A stretch of DNA of 64,000 nucleotides. It comes from Agapetus fuscipes (taxonomy: Eukaryota > Arthropoda > Insecta > Trichoptera > Glossosomatidae). The stretch lies in the NCBI GenBank assembly GCA_951799405.1, contig OX637334.1, positions 6,510,001 to 6,574,000 on the forward strand. The letters are read 5' to 3'. Under the pieces are notes generated by a model that worked only from the letters and a program-made list of their open reading frames with translations, made no database searches and was not told the DNA's origin. Shown here piece by piece: positions 11,980 through 23,584 of this stretch (position 1 is its first letter; every line of letters starts with the position of its first letter). The translations under genes and the position numbers were made by a program.

Positions 11980-12825
11980 TGATTCAATTCACAGCAACTC
12001 TTTCATAATAAAGTCTTTGTAAAGTGTAGATCAATAAAACGTGGAAAGTAAATAGTTACTGAGGACGATCGCTTGAAGAGACTGCCAGTCAGTCGCGAAG
12101 CAATAATGATCTTAGTACCGCCCGGCACTCAGCCATAGCCGCCTAATGCTTTTTACTTTTTCATTTGAGGAGTTATTTAACTTCCAGGTGACCCCGCGGC
12201 AGCAGTGGGAAAAATCAAAGACTCTGGTTTGTAGGCGGCTCAGATGCCGAACGCCATTACCTATCAGGTATACTGTGTTCAAAAGAAAGACGCGCCACCC
12301 AATTCTTCAGATAATACTCACCAATCTTTGTTACGCTTCCCAGCCTGATATTTTCAACGTTAGCTGATGTGACTTTAAGCTGATAAATAAAACTATCCAC
12401 ACGATTGACATAAGTGCGTCCTTATCATTCAGTATAAAGTCGCTATACTAACGTTGAATATACCGGGTCTTAAGCCTCCCAAACGCTTACAATGGTTTTT
12501 ATTTATGCGTCATACGCGTGGCAAGAATCACCTACTTGAGGAGCTGCAAGCTCTAATAGGGTAATTTTAAACCTCGTTTTTCTTAAAAAAATAAAAGTTT
12601 TAAGTTTTATACATGCATCTGCAATTTTTTACTTTAATATATAGCAAAGTTTCCAAGTTGTAGCTTTTTAAAATTCGCACATTTTCAATTTCCGTAGAAC
12701 AGTACCCCGAGAATAAATAATTGCGTAAATCTCTTTTTCATCGCGTAAATAAAAAAAATGCATTGAATATAAAACAGCACTCCTAAAAAATTATTTAGTT
12801 GTCATACATTTTTTCGATATACGCT
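11980..12825. other. Unassigned sequence
   Basis: No supported gene or repeat. A GC-richer patch at 12060-12260 has no open exon with clear splice sites. Confidence 0.4.
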
Positions 12826-12829
12826 GTAG

Positions 12830-12922
12830 ATAGGTCCCGAATCGCCACATGCGACCCCTTCGGGGATAACGTAGGCAAGAAGTTGCACTTTATATGTAGC
12901 TTAGTCGCGTTTCTTTTACGCA
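12830..12922 (+). repeat. Family B, 3' end
   Basis: CGCCACATGCGACCCCTTCG to TATGTAGCTTAGTCGCGTTT. A minus-strand 5' fragment of the same family follows at 13008-13190. Confidence 0.75.
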
Positions 12923-13007
12923 ATCGAGGACATATTTTATTTAGGCGTATGTATGTAACGTCACTGGACCCTGACTGCCTATATAAAAAAAAATGTATGA
13001 GGTTGGC

Positions 13008-13190
13008 CTTTTGCCAGCTACTGCAATTGAAGGTGGGTTTTCCCAGCTCTCGAGGGGCCTGGTTCTGATTACGGTATTTGTTTTTGTTTTGGAGTTTAAA
13101 ATACACACCGAAACGGGAATGCATTTCTGATCGCACTCCAGCTCTCGGCATGGAATGCAGGCACTCTATCAATTGAGCTATCAACCGAAT
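13008..13190 (-). repeat. Family B, 5' half
   Basis: TTGAAGGTGGGTTTTCCCAG to CAATTGAGCTATCAACCGAA. Confidence 0.75.
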
Positions 13191-13693
13191 ATATAATTTA
13201 AAAAATAAGCTTTTTTTCAGTTTCTGTTTGTAACGGAGTAGCTTCCGCAGTACAAAAGGCGGGCAAAATAAGAAAACTCCGACGCGCTGAAATAAAAATA
13301 CCAACTCTGCTCTGTTGGAAGCGAGAAGAAGTCGGTGAAAAGAATTCCCGGCTAGAGAGGCTGGAGCAGAGTAGCACAAAGCCTCTCCGCCAACTATTCC
13401 ACGGAAAATGAGTTAAAAGAACAACAAAGCTATGTGAAGAGGCCGAAGGGAAGGGGGATAGGTACCTGTGAATGGAAAGTAAAGGCTTTATAAAGGTTTA
13501 TTAAAACTGATGAAAAGTACAATGGCAAATATTTTATTTAGAAAGCTCTGTAGGTGCTTCTTGCGAAAGTTGTCTATCATAGATTTTGTAGTTTTAGCAA
13601 GGGCTTGATGCTTTTGTGAATGATATTTTTTTCTTAAATAGATTTGTGAAGAGGAATAAAATTCACCAAACTATTTTGCCTATCCAGGGCCGG

Positions 13694-13857
13694 AGGTTTC
13701 ATCACCACGGTAATTCCTAGCTACCGAATATCGGTAATATTTGTATGAATATAATCAGCTGATCACTTATGTATGGCCCTCTTGGATTGACAGGTTTTGA
13801 TACAAATATTACAGATATTCGGTAGGTAAGAATTACCATGGTGATGAGACTTCCAGC
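13694..13857. mobile_element. MITE with CTCATCACCACGGTAATTC ends (single-copy form)
   Basis: Inverted arms of about 55 bp contain ACCGAATATCGGTAATATTT and its complement, enclosing a core with CAGCTGAT and a decayed TGTCAATCCAAGATGG segment. It is the unexpanded relative of 29466-30112. Confidence 0.75.
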
Positions 13858-14054
13858 CCAGTTTGCCTTCATGCAAAAGCGGATGCTTGTGTGAATGCAA
13901 TGCCATCTGTTGAAACATGGTCGAAAGGGCACGGCGCAGGCAAGGTTCGAACCGGCGTTAGTGTCAATAACGCAAATTCGAGTGCCAACGCCTTATCGCT
14001 TGACCATCCTAGCGACGTGATGGTCAAGATTAAAGGCAAATTTTAAGAAAAAAC

Positions 14055-14354
14055 CAGTCGATAGCTCAGTTGGTAGAATTCTCGCGTTCCATGTCGTTAA
14101 TTATTTCCTGTCTCAGTGTTTATTTCAAGCCCAAAAAACCGACAAGGCTTACCTACTCAACTTTTACCATAAAAGAGAACCAGTTTACTCTGGAACTGAA
14201 ACCCCCCCCCCCCCCCCCTTTAAATGAAGTTGTTGGCGTAAGGCTGTCCGCCCTACCTGTGAAAAAAATAAGTTCCACTCGCCACATGTGACCCCTTTGG
14301 GAACAACGTGATAAAAAGCTGCGTTACATGTGCAGTTTAATGGTTTTTGCGTTT
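14055..14354 (+). repeat. Family B with poly-C expansion
   Basis: GTCGATAGCTCAGTTGGTAG, B box deleted. The AAACCCCCAC segment has become a run of about 17 C. Confidence 0.78.
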
Positions 14355-14559
14355 CCGTTGAAATTAATAAAGAAAATTAATCTCCTAAATATAGGCCACC
14401 CGCAGTGCATTTTAAAATGTATGAGAAATTTTAAATTCAATATTTGATTAATTGTACTAGTCAAACTATCGTTTCGAAAATCGTTTTCATTTTGGGAACT
14501 CTTTTGAATTGATTTTACCGATGTATGCGAGTAAATAAACTCATTTTTTGAACCCATTA

Positions 14560-14895
14560 CTCTCCGCCTCCCAATATAGTTAACATAATTATTTTTTCCA
14601 CATGCCCAAACCATCTCATCACATTCTTTTGTACCTTAACTTTCCCAGCCTCTTTCAACATATATTTTTTTTTACCCATTTATTCTTAATTTATCTTTCA
14701 GTTTTTCCTGTCATGCATTTCAAATGTTTCATTTCCACCGTACATACTTTACTCATTTCACTGCCCATGCTTCACATCCATACATCAAAGTCGGTAACAA
14801 TATGCCATTGTGTACCGCCATTCTCAGATCCATCGTCAACCGCTTGTTCTTTGCTATTCTTCCTATTGCACCGACCACTTGCTTTCTCTTACATT
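14560..14895 (-). mobile_element. LINE reverse transcriptase remnant
   Basis: Minus strand in broken frames: VEMKHLKCMTGKTERKIKNK, CERGWES and DEMVWACGK, matching the EMKFLRxxxGxTRxDRxRN...RWFGHV segment found at the C terminus of many insect LINE polyproteins. Confidence 0.6.
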
Positions 14896-14899
14896 AGAA

Positions 14900-15535
14900 A
14901 TAGGAAAAAGTATAACATTTATTTGTTGGTAGTAAAAACTACCATCTGCTTGATTAAGTTGGACAAAACATCGATTCAATTAGGTCGAACCTTCTGTATG
15001 GGGGACCGGACCCATATAATATTGGAAAACGATAAAGATAATATATAATGTGCATTCGGACTGAACAAAAGATACGAAGAAACTAACTTTTTCATAAAAA
15101 CCTTTTACTTTTAAAACTTGTTAAAGTACATAAAGAGAAATGCAAACGACCAACTTATTTCATACTGGCGAGAAACAGTTATTTGTATGAATTAATAAAT
15201 CATCTTTTTTTTAAATGAATTATGAATTAGATAATAGGCTCAGCCCAAATTTCAATTTAAAAACAAAAGGAAAAATCCTTGGAGGGCAAATGTCATATTT
15301 TTGTGGGACGACAATCCTTAGCAACCTTGCACTTGTATCCAGCCTCCAACTTGCTAGGGGTGGCCATTACTTCTAAAGACGTATCTCCACTTTGTTGTAT
15401 CCTAGCACACATCTTCACATCCTTAACATTCATCATTCTTTTCATGCACGCTTTCCGTTTATGCTCCTTCATTCGCTTATTCCTTCCTTCTAGATGCTCA
15501 AAACCATCTCAAAAAATACAACCAATAACAAAATC
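14900..15535. other. Unassigned sequence
   Basis: Minus strand 15500-15270 stays open for about 75 codons (RMKEHKRKACMKRMMNVKDV). Basic composition. Could be a decayed LINE piece, not recognised. Confidence 0.3.
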
Positions 15536-15539
15536 TCAA

Positions 15540-15650
15540 CCTACAATCAAAGCTGCAAAGATATATTAACATTTAAGGTGCATGCTCACAATCAGACATG
15601 TGTAAGTTCGTGCTTACACAAGCTACGAGTGCACTTAAAAAATATAGACC
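15540..15650 (-). repeat. Family A, tail half
   Basis: AGCTGCAAAGATATATTAAC and GTAAGTTCGTGCTTACACAA segments. The head is missing. Confidence 0.65.
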
Positions 15651-16017
15651 GAAATAACAAGCAAATACAAAATATTGTTTGCCTTTTCCTATTTTATCCT
15701 GCCATGTGAAGACACTTTTTTTTAATTCATGTGGTTAGTCCATTGTTCAACTACTTATAATATCGGCATGTTTTACAGGCCAACAATACAAATATTGATG
15801 TCTGGTAGGTACATACATACGTTGGCGATGCGGTAGAACACTGCCTCACATACTCTGGATTACACTCCCTTTAGGAGAGGATGGGGGCGGTGTACTGGAC
15901 ACGGGGGGGGATGTGATGCTCCTTTATTAAGTGCACAAGAGGGATGGGGAATATGTGCAAGAAATACAGGTGAAAAATACTCAGGCAAACAGTACCTATT
16001 GCAAAAAACAGATATTA

Positions 16018-16322
16018 ATTGAGATAATAATAATAATATTAGGATGATTTATTTGGTGAGCGCTGTTTTTGTGTGTATCACACCTCATGAGCCCTCTGCG
16101 AGCTTGATCGTTGCTGTAGAAAGCGCCAATTCTCAAGCAAGACCCGTTTTCTGTAAGGCTGGATGGGCTTGTAGTAACCGGTCTATTGTAAAAGAATATG
16201 AATTTTTCACCTAGCAAAGAGCATATTTGAAAATATAAATGGTACATTTTTTTTGCCCCGCCTGGATTCGAACCCACAACCGTCCATTTACGAATCAGAA
16301 GTGTTAACCACTAGACTACGGA
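16018..16322 (-). repeat. Family C, full length with (TAA)n tail
   Basis: ATAATAATAATAATATTAGG to CCACTAGACTACGGAC. B box CTGGATTCGAACCC intact. Confidence 0.88.
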
Positions 16323-16334
16323 CATGCCGTTGTT

Positions 16335-16925
16335 ATCTTCAACATGAAGACAATAAAGTCAGAACTTCACTACGGGGAAAACACGACAAAAAATTAACAC
16401 TATATGTGAAGCTTAGTTGAGTTACGATTATACACCAAATACAGGCAAATGTGCATACAGGTACTTTGTTAAGAATTGATAAACAGAGCAGAAAATCTAT
16501 CACATTGTCTAAATTTCGCATCTCTATATACCTTCCCCGTTCCATTCAGGGTGTTCAGATGGTCCCCCATCCACGTCCCACCCGCAGCATTCCTCTGCGT
16601 GATTAAATGACCCCGCTGACCGGCTCCGGACACGTCTTTTATTGCTCGCTATCACAAATTGCCCGGATAGCTGGGGATACCATTTGCCCGGTCTCCAAAC
16701 ACCCAGCTCATGCAATATAGACGGCAATCTTACACGGTGGAAGCAATTCTAAGAAAAAGGGATCAATTCATATATGTATATGTACAGTGCTTAGATGGTA
16801 GATGGTTTGTTTCTTAATGAAAATATTATCGGAAAAGTATATACTTTTCCGAGTATACAACATTATATAGACTCCCCTCGATCGCGCAAGTAGGCAAAAA
16901 ATATGAAAACTACATAAATCACTTA
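16335..16925. other. Unassigned sequence
   Basis: Minus 16727-16524 is open for 67 codons and GC-richer than its surroundings (HAEECCGWDVDGGPSEH). No homology that I recognise and no convincing splice sites. Confidence 0.3.
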
Positions 16926-16929
16926 TTAA

Positions 16930-17180
16930 TCTATCTATAATCTATAATCTAAGTTGCAAGGATATATTCATTTAAAGCTCTCAGATGTATGCCCACAAAC
17001 CAACAAGTGTAGTTCGCGCTTACAAAGCTGAATGTGTACTTACAAATAAAATCCAAACCTCAAATGAACATAAGCCCCACAACTTTTGCCGACCTTCCCT
17101 GAAACAGGGGTGACATTGGCAAAGTGAACCATTTTTTACAGTATGGGTGGTCAGCCTCATACCAACCTATAAGTCAAGGA
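16930..17180 (-). repeat. Family A, full length, left member of an inverted pair
   Basis: Tail is TCTATAATCTATAATCTAAG (7-bp repeats). The head ends CAACCTATAAGTCAAGGA and faces the copy at 17221-17477 across a 40-bp spacer. Confidence 0.88.
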
Positions 17181-17220
17181 AAATGCATTTTCGTTTTAAG
17201 CAATCAGGGCAATCAATTAT

Positions 17221-17477
17221 TCATTGACTTATAGGTTGGTATGAGGCTGACCACCCATACTGTAAAAAATGGTTCACTCTGCCAATGTCACCCCTGTTTC
17301 AGAGAAGGTCGGCAAGAGTTGCAGGGCTTATGTTCATTTGAGATTGGGTTTTTTATACTGTAGGTCCACATGCGGCATGTGTGAGCGTGAAATTATGCAT
17401 ATCTGCTTGTGGGAATGCATTTAATATGAATCTCAAATGATACATATCCTTGCAGCTTAGATTTAGATTTAGATTTA
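17221..17477 (+). repeat. Family A, full length, right member of an inverted pair
   Basis: Head TTGACTTATAGGTTGGTATG. The tail is GATTTAGATTTAGATTTAGG (6-bp unit). Much closer to the 49108 copy than to its partner. Confidence 0.88.
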
Positions 17478-17599
17478 GGGGAAGTTAATGTTATGTTTTA
17501 TACTTGGGGTACTTGTCTAACTTTTGTAAGGAGAGAACACAAATGAATCGTTGATTTAGTAAAACACTTCAGTAGCAGTATATTAAGGTAATATGTCCT

Positions 17600-17765
17600 C
17601 TTGGTGCTTGTTTTGATTTGATTCAACGATTACCTTTCGATGAAAATGTCTTAAGAAACACATTCTACACAATCTGAGCTAAAAAAAGAACGTAAAACAC
17701 GATAATGTGAGAGTTGTTTTATAAATAGTTTTGAATCAATTTCCAGTTTTCATAAGGCGTATTGG
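17600..17765 (-). repeat. Dispersed repeat shared with 32185-32365
   Basis: AACACGATAATGTGAGAGTT and GAATCAATTTCCAGTTTTCA are the reverse complement of the 32 kb copy. Superfamily unknown. Confidence 0.6.
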
Positions 17766-17917
17766 TTCAGTACACATACAAACATTGCTCATGTAAAATT
17801 ATTTTTATTATTATTAACTTCTCAGAAGGACACAAGACAAACAAGCACTAAGAAGACGAGAAGCACAGCGTCCCTCCATCGTAGATGCCAATTGCCACGA
17901 TGATTTGAGGCCATTTG

Positions 17918-18046
17918 AGGTTTGGATTTTATTTGAAAGTACACATTCAGTATTTGTAAGCGCGAACTACACGTGTTTGTATGAGGGCATGCATTTGAGA
18001 GCTTTAAATGTTAATATATCTCTGCAACTTAGATTATAGATATATA
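17918..18046 (+). repeat. Family A, tail half
   Basis: TTTGTAAGCGCGAACTACAC to CAACTTAGATTATAGATATA. A subfamily with GAGAGCTTTAAATGTTAATA, shared with 40318-40415. Confidence 0.75.
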
Positions 18047-18719
18047 GAGATTACATATCATAAAATTTCACAGAAAAGGCATAAGAAGAAGGTAAAGAAA
18101 TGAGTTCATGTCTCCCCGATATGTTGTTGGTCATCTTTCACGATTCGAGATGTAGTTATGCACACAAAGAAGAGTGGAATAAGCAGATGACCATGACGTA
18201 CCACAGAATGCGAAGCCAGAACCATTTCACCAAACTTCACATATAAACTCACTTATAGCGATTGACTACAAAATGTAAGCAAACTAAAACGCCATTTAGA
18301 AGTGCTGTTACTGATTTCATGCATTTTTGGTGAACGTCATGGTTGAGTTTACACGTTAAGTTTTATCTTTGGAGTACTGAAGGAATAGAGAAGTTCTTGT
18401 CCTCGTACACCCTTAGACAATGGGGATATCTATTGACCGTGGCAGAAACAGATGAAGGCATTTTGAAGCCCGTGGTATTAGGTAATTATTTCATAGTAGG
18501 AAGGAATGGAAATGTAGATTTAGAATAAAGATTTGGCTTTTCTGAGAGTGTTATGTCTTCTTCATTAAGTTCTACTTCTCATCATAGTATCTGTGCTACC
18601 ATCTTTGAAGGGAAAATCTCCACTAATAAAAGACTACTGTTTAAAAGAAGATGTCCCCCCCTAGCTTGTTTGGCCAATTTACCATTTGATTCAAAGATGA
18701 CGTTTAAATGAAATTGTCG

Positions 18720-19059
18720 GTCCGGTTGATAGCTCAGTTGGTAGAGTGCTTGCATTCCATGCCGTGAGCGCGGGTTCGAATCCCACCAAGGGTGTCAGAA
18801 ATGATTTCCCGTTTCGGTGTTTATTTCAACACCCAAAATAAAATACCGGCAAGGTTCACTCAGCCTTTACAACAAATGAGTACCAGCCCCCTCGGGAGCT
18901 GGGAAACACTCACTTTAACCGAAGTGTTTGCCGTAAGGCCGGGCCCCCTTACCTGTAAAAATAAATAGGTTCCACTCGCCACATGCAAAAACCCTTCGGG
19001 GATAACGCGGCGAGAAGTTACACTATATGTGTAGCTTATTTGTGTTTTTTTTGCGTTTG
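18720..19059 (+). repeat. Family B tRNA-derived SINE, full length (reference copy)
   Basis: The tRNA-like head has an A box (TAGCTCAGTTGGTAGAGTG) and a B box (GGGTTCGAATCCC). The body passes GGTGTCAGAAATGATTTCCC, CCTCGGGAGCTGGGAAAC and ACCCTTCGGGGATAACGCGG, ending TATATGTGTAGCTTA. The acceptor stem is not closed, so it is not a working tRNA gene. Confidence 0.9.
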
Positions 19060-19116
19060 CGTTACACATTCAAACATTGATCATGTGAAATTACCTCTGT
19101 GATTTTTTCTGCAGAT

Positions 19117-19380
19117 GTCTAATCTAATCTAATCTAAGTTGCAAAGATATGTAACATTAAGGATTCACATTATATGCATTTTCACAAGCAGACACGTATA
19201 AATAAGTTCGCGCTTAAACATGCCGCATGAGGACTTTCAATATAAAAACTCAAATCTTTTAAATGAACATACACCCTACAACTCTTGTCGACCTTCCCTG
19301 AAACAGAGGTGACATTTTGAAAGTGAACCATTTTCTACAGGATGGGTGGTCAGCCGCATAGCAACCTATAAGTCAAGGAA
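19117..19380 (-). repeat. Family A, full length
   Basis: Tail of four ATCTA units (TCTAATCTAATCTAATCTAA). The head ends CCTATAAGTCAAGGAA. Confidence 0.88.
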
Positions 19381-19928
19381 CATACATAACAATTTTTTTT
19401 TTTAATTAACAAATAATAATAAATATGGACAATGTCGCTGTCTCAAATAAAGAACTAAGAGCCCACTGTTCTATGTTAGGTAAAATGCATTAACAAAACC
19501 TCGAGATGCTCTCATCTGGAATTCTTTGCAGATGTCACTGCCTAAGAAATGTTAAAGAAGTTGGAGCCCACTGTTTTGTCCCGGATACAATTCCCCTTGA
19601 TCCACCTCTGTGGAACTTATGTTGTGTGGGAGGGAGTCAGTTTATTGCTAATATATACCCACTCCGGCCCTGGAATCTAACACAGACAAAGACTTGTCCA
19701 ATAACAAGGCATTCAGGGGGAAACTGCGAGGACAGATAGTGGAGCCCATACAAACAAACGTGAACACCACTCACTGGATGCGGATCTGAATTCATACCAG
19801 ACAATAGACAACGGATATTAAATACATGGATTTGTTACACAGATTAAATTTAGATCTTCGAGTTTCAATTTTAAACTTTCATAGAATTTAAATGTATTTT
19901 CATTTGAATGTATTTAATTGCTTGTATT

Positions 19929-20190
19929 CCTTGACTAATAGGTTGGTATGCGGCTGACCACCCATACTGTAAAAAATGGTTCACTTTGCCAATGTCACCC
20001 CTGTTTCAGGGAAGGACGGCAAGAGTTGCAGGGCTTATGTTCATTTGAGATTGGGTTTTTATAATGTAGGTCCACATGCGGCATGTGTTAGCGCGAAATT
20101 ATACATGTCTGCTTGTGGGAATGCATTTAATATAAATCTTAAATGATATAATATATCCATGCAGCTTAGATTAGATTAGATTAGATAAGA
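19929..20190 (+). repeat. Family A, full length
   Basis: Head CCTTGACTAATAGGTTGG. Tail is four GATTA units. Confidence 0.88.
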
Positions 20191-20344
20191 GAATTTTTTC
20201 CCCATGCAACAGGCTGTTTGTCAGTCTTTTATCATTCATTCTTTACTCAAACTTTCACTTGCTTACAAAACATTAAATAATTAAAACCAAGACATGGTAT
20301 GTCAACAAATTACAAATTTTAATAAAAAAAGCACTTCGGATATT

Positions 20345-20556
20345 TGGCGAACCGTAGATCTAACATTCGTGAACCGAAGAACTAACATTGGTGAACCGAA
20401 GAACTAACAATGGGGAACCGTAGATCTAACATTGGCGAACCGTAGATCTAACATTGGTGAACCGTAGATCTAACATTGGTGAACCGTAGATCTAACATTG
20501 GTGAACCGTAGATCTAACATTGGTGAACCGTAGATCTAACAATGGTGAACCGTATA
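20345..20556. repeat. 22-bp minisatellite, about 9.5 copies
   Basis: Consensus GAACCGTAGATCTAACATTG plus GT, with a GAACCGAAGAACTAACATTG variant in the second and third units. Middle units are nearly identical. Confidence 0.92.
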
Positions 20557-20579
20557 TATATAAGCGGGGTAGCATATTT

Positions 20580-20672
20580 AAAAAATAAATTTTGTGCTCC
20601 GGTGCGCTGAAAATCGAGACCACGACCTTCTAATTACGAGTCCGTAGTATTAACCACTAAACTACAAACTAG
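20580..20672 (-). repeat. Family C, 5' fragment
   Basis: TTTTGTGCTCCGGTGCGCTG to ACCACTAAACTACAAAC. Follows the 22-bp minisatellite. Confidence 0.75.
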
Positions 20673-20891
20673 TCTAATGGTTAATTAATTTGCATGATAG
20701 TTTTAATTTGTAAATATGTCAAACAACCATATTTTAATTTCGATCATTTTATACACTGAACGATCTTGGTTATATCGTTTCACAATTACGTAACTCAGCA
20801 TTCAGGATTATTGTGGAACAGGAAGCTTTGTGTATCGGAGCTGTCAGGTAGACGGAGACTTTGGCGCGTAAATAGCATCTTACAAAGGGTT

Positions 20892-21794
20892 CCACGACAA
20901 ATCAGTCACAGACAACCCGTCCACAGACAGCTCGGTCATGGACAAATCGGTCACACGACATTTCTGTAATAGATAACTCGTCCACAACGACATTTCGGTC
21001 ACATGCAATATATAGGCCACAGACAGCGTCATCTCAGAAAACTACAATGGGGTAATTGCAGTGGTGAAGAAAATGGTTTAAAATACTATGATTGTGTAGA
21101 TTAAATTTCAAGGATCACAACCATATATTTTTTAAGTAGTAAAAATAAAGATATCATTGATAATTTAAAAAAATAAAATGCCGAGACTTTGAGTCCCGCC
21201 AAAATGCAGGGTGGCCGGCTAGCCACGCTGTGACGTCAAATGGCGTAGATGGATCCGTCGGTCTTCGAAGGCCTAACGGTACACTCCCAATATCCGAAGA
21301 TGCATCGACGTCACATCCGCCTAAATAAAAAAAATGACCTGTTTTACCGGAAATCGAAAATGCGCGAATTTTAAAGTGACATGATTTTAAAACTAAGCCA
21401 GATATTTTTTTTTTAAAACGCAGACGCATTTTTAAAATGTAGTCTATGATTTTATGAAATAAAAAAATATGCGTGAAATTACCCTTTTAATCAAAACTAC
21501 AGTGTTCAGAAAACTACAAAGGATTTTTGGAGAGGAAGTTTTCTGTGATGGAACTGTCTGTAGGCTTATATTGTGTGTGACCGAAATGTCGTTGACCAAA
21601 AAGTCATGTGGACGAACTGTCGTGTCTCCCAATTGTCCGTGACCGATGTGTCTGTGGACGAGTTATCTGTAGCTGAGTTGCCTGTGACCGATAATGTCGT
21701 TGACCGAAAAGTCGCGAGGAAGATCTGTCATGTGACCGAGTTGTCGATGGACGAGCTGTCTGTACGTGAGTTGTCTCTGACCGATTTGTCGTGG
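20892..21794. mobile_element. Foldback element built from degenerate GACAAnTCGGTCACAGAC repeats
   Basis: The left arm (20892-21035) and right arm (21550-21794) are inverted copies, starting CCACGACAAATCRGTC at both outer ends. Each arm is a degenerate array of GACAnnTCGGTC / GACAnnTCGTCCAC words. The central 500 bp is non-coding. No target duplication was seen. Confidence 0.7.
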
Positions 21795-21984
21795 CACGCT
21801 CACAAAGGCTTGATAAGTTTAGTTCCGCTGGGGAACTTGTACACTGTACAGAGCTAAGCGAGACTCTGTCAATATTGATAGTATCGGCAATCCCCTTCGG
21901 CAGCCTTACACTCATCTTCATGCTCCCTAAGTATGAGACTTAACGTTAAAACTCAACTGTAAGTCTTACCAAACGTGTACTTTT

Positions 21985-22446
21985 AAGCATAAAGATACGG
22001 ACTCGCAATCGGAAGGTCTTGAGTTTGATTCTCGGTGAAGCGCAAAACGTATTTATATTTTCAATAATCCTCTTCGCTGGAAAAATTCATTGTCTTTACC
22101 AGACACCGGTCATTAAAGTCCATCCAGCCTTAGATCAATTGGTTCTTGATTGAGAATTGGCGCTTTGTAGCAACGATTAAGCTTGCAAAAAGTCCGCTCA
22201 ATAACTCAATCAATAGAATGCTCGCATTCCATACCGAGCTAGGGTACGATCCCCAGCGAAGGTGTCAGAAATGATTTCTTGTTTCAGTGTTTATTTAAAA
22301 TCTAAAATAAAAGACTCACCCTCACTTTAACTGAAGTTAGACCGGCTCCCTTACCTGTAATAATTAGTAGGTTCAACATACTTTATACGACCCTTTGGGG
22401 GACAACGCCTCAAGAAGTGATACTGTATGTGTAGCATAGTTGAATG
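21985..22446 (+). repeat. Composite C-B SINE
   Basis: Family C 21985-22190 (GATACGGACTCGCAATCGGA) joins through AAGCTTGCAAAAAGTCCGCT to family B (22193-22446). Confidence 0.8.
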
Positions 22447-22469
22447 GTCTACCGTGCGTATTTTATTAT

Positions 22470-22760
22470 ACCGTGTATATTTATAAAGCCCTAAATGGTA
22501 TGGGTCCGTTATACCTGGTTGGCATGTTGGAGTGTGACATAGTCTACATATAAATCAGCGGGAGTGGTGTTGTCAGGTTGATGTAGCCTCGCTGTCAAAT
22601 ACGCACTAATTTTGGTAACTGTACTTTCCAGAGAGTGAGAGCGGTGGAGTGAAACACACTGCCACCCTGTACTCCGATGGCAGTTCTTACCAGGAGTTAG
22701 GAATTTGCTGTCATTTAAGCACTGATGACGCACCTTTATAAAATATCTAATACATAATTG
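22470..22760 (+). mobile_element. CR1-like LINE C-terminal remnant
   Basis: YKALNGMGPLYLVGMLECD matches the F(K)ALNGxAPxYLxEL segment. It ends in TCATTTAAGCACTGATGACG, a decayed SFKxxLKTHLF. Confidence 0.6.
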
Positions 22761-23239
22761 AGAGTGCCCTTGGTGTGTTACACATACAAAACTTATTACG
22801 ATTATTGTTTTTTTATTTGAATGAAAACTAGAGCACTCACTAAAAAAGTTTATAACTTTTCATACATTTTTCAGTTAACGTTATACTTGAGTTGAAACGT
22901 ATCGTTGTGTACTGAGTTTCTGAGCTTAACAGAAAAGCCTGGCTTTGCGACACTCCACAGCGTCAAGTTGGAAGATTTCTTCAGACAGATGTAGCCACGT
23001 ATTTATCATGCAATGTATTGTTACCTACGTTCTTTGAAGGCAATAAAAGAATTGTGGGCACTCTTAAAGCAATACTTTTGTGAATGTTTGTTTTCGAATC
23101 CTAACCTGTAAACAAGAATCACTCCTTAAAGTATAAACAAAGATACCTAGTAAGTTTATTTTTAGAGGAACATACAACCAATTTTACATAAATTGTCTTA
23201 AAATTAAGAGCCAATTACAGGTGGCCACAAATATGAAAA

Positions 23240-23395
23240 ATATGCATTAACATTTTAGATGCACACAAGCCGACATATGACGTGTAAGTTTACGCTTACA
23301 CGTGCTGCATGTATACTTATAAAAGAAAATCCGAACTTAAATGAGCATAAAATCTACAAGTCTTGCCGCCGTTCCCTGAAACAGGCTTTGGCTCA
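23240..23395 (-). repeat. Family A, partial
   Basis: GTGTAAGTTTACGCTTACAC and CTTGCCGCCGTTCCCTGAAA segments. Both ends lost. Confidence 0.7.
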
Positions 23396-23584
23396 AGCGG
23401 ACCAATTTAACAAAAAAAATAATGTACCTACTTACATTCATTACATTAGTTGACCATGAGGCAATAGATGAAAAAAATCTCATAATAATATAACAATGAA
23501 AATGTACCGTTACTAAGATTTATAAACCTTGGCCGCCAGCATTGCAGATTAACCGCTATTTATCCCCTCCAGAAATAGACGAAC

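Noticed and set aside
12795..13379. 194-codon open frame on the minus strand
   Set aside because: It runs across two family B SINE fragments in opposite orientation, and the protein is composed of SINE translation. No conserved domain.
14602..15048. 148-codon plus-strand open frame, hydrophobic
   Set aside because: It is antisense to a recognisable LINE remnant at 14560-14895 and has no family resemblance.
20345..20556. CRISPR-like array
   Set aside because: The 22-bp units abut with no spacers, and the DNA is eukaryotic.
21604..21921. 105-codon open frame rich in Thr/Arg/Ser
   Set aside because: A translation of the degenerate GACAA-type repeat arm of the foldback element.
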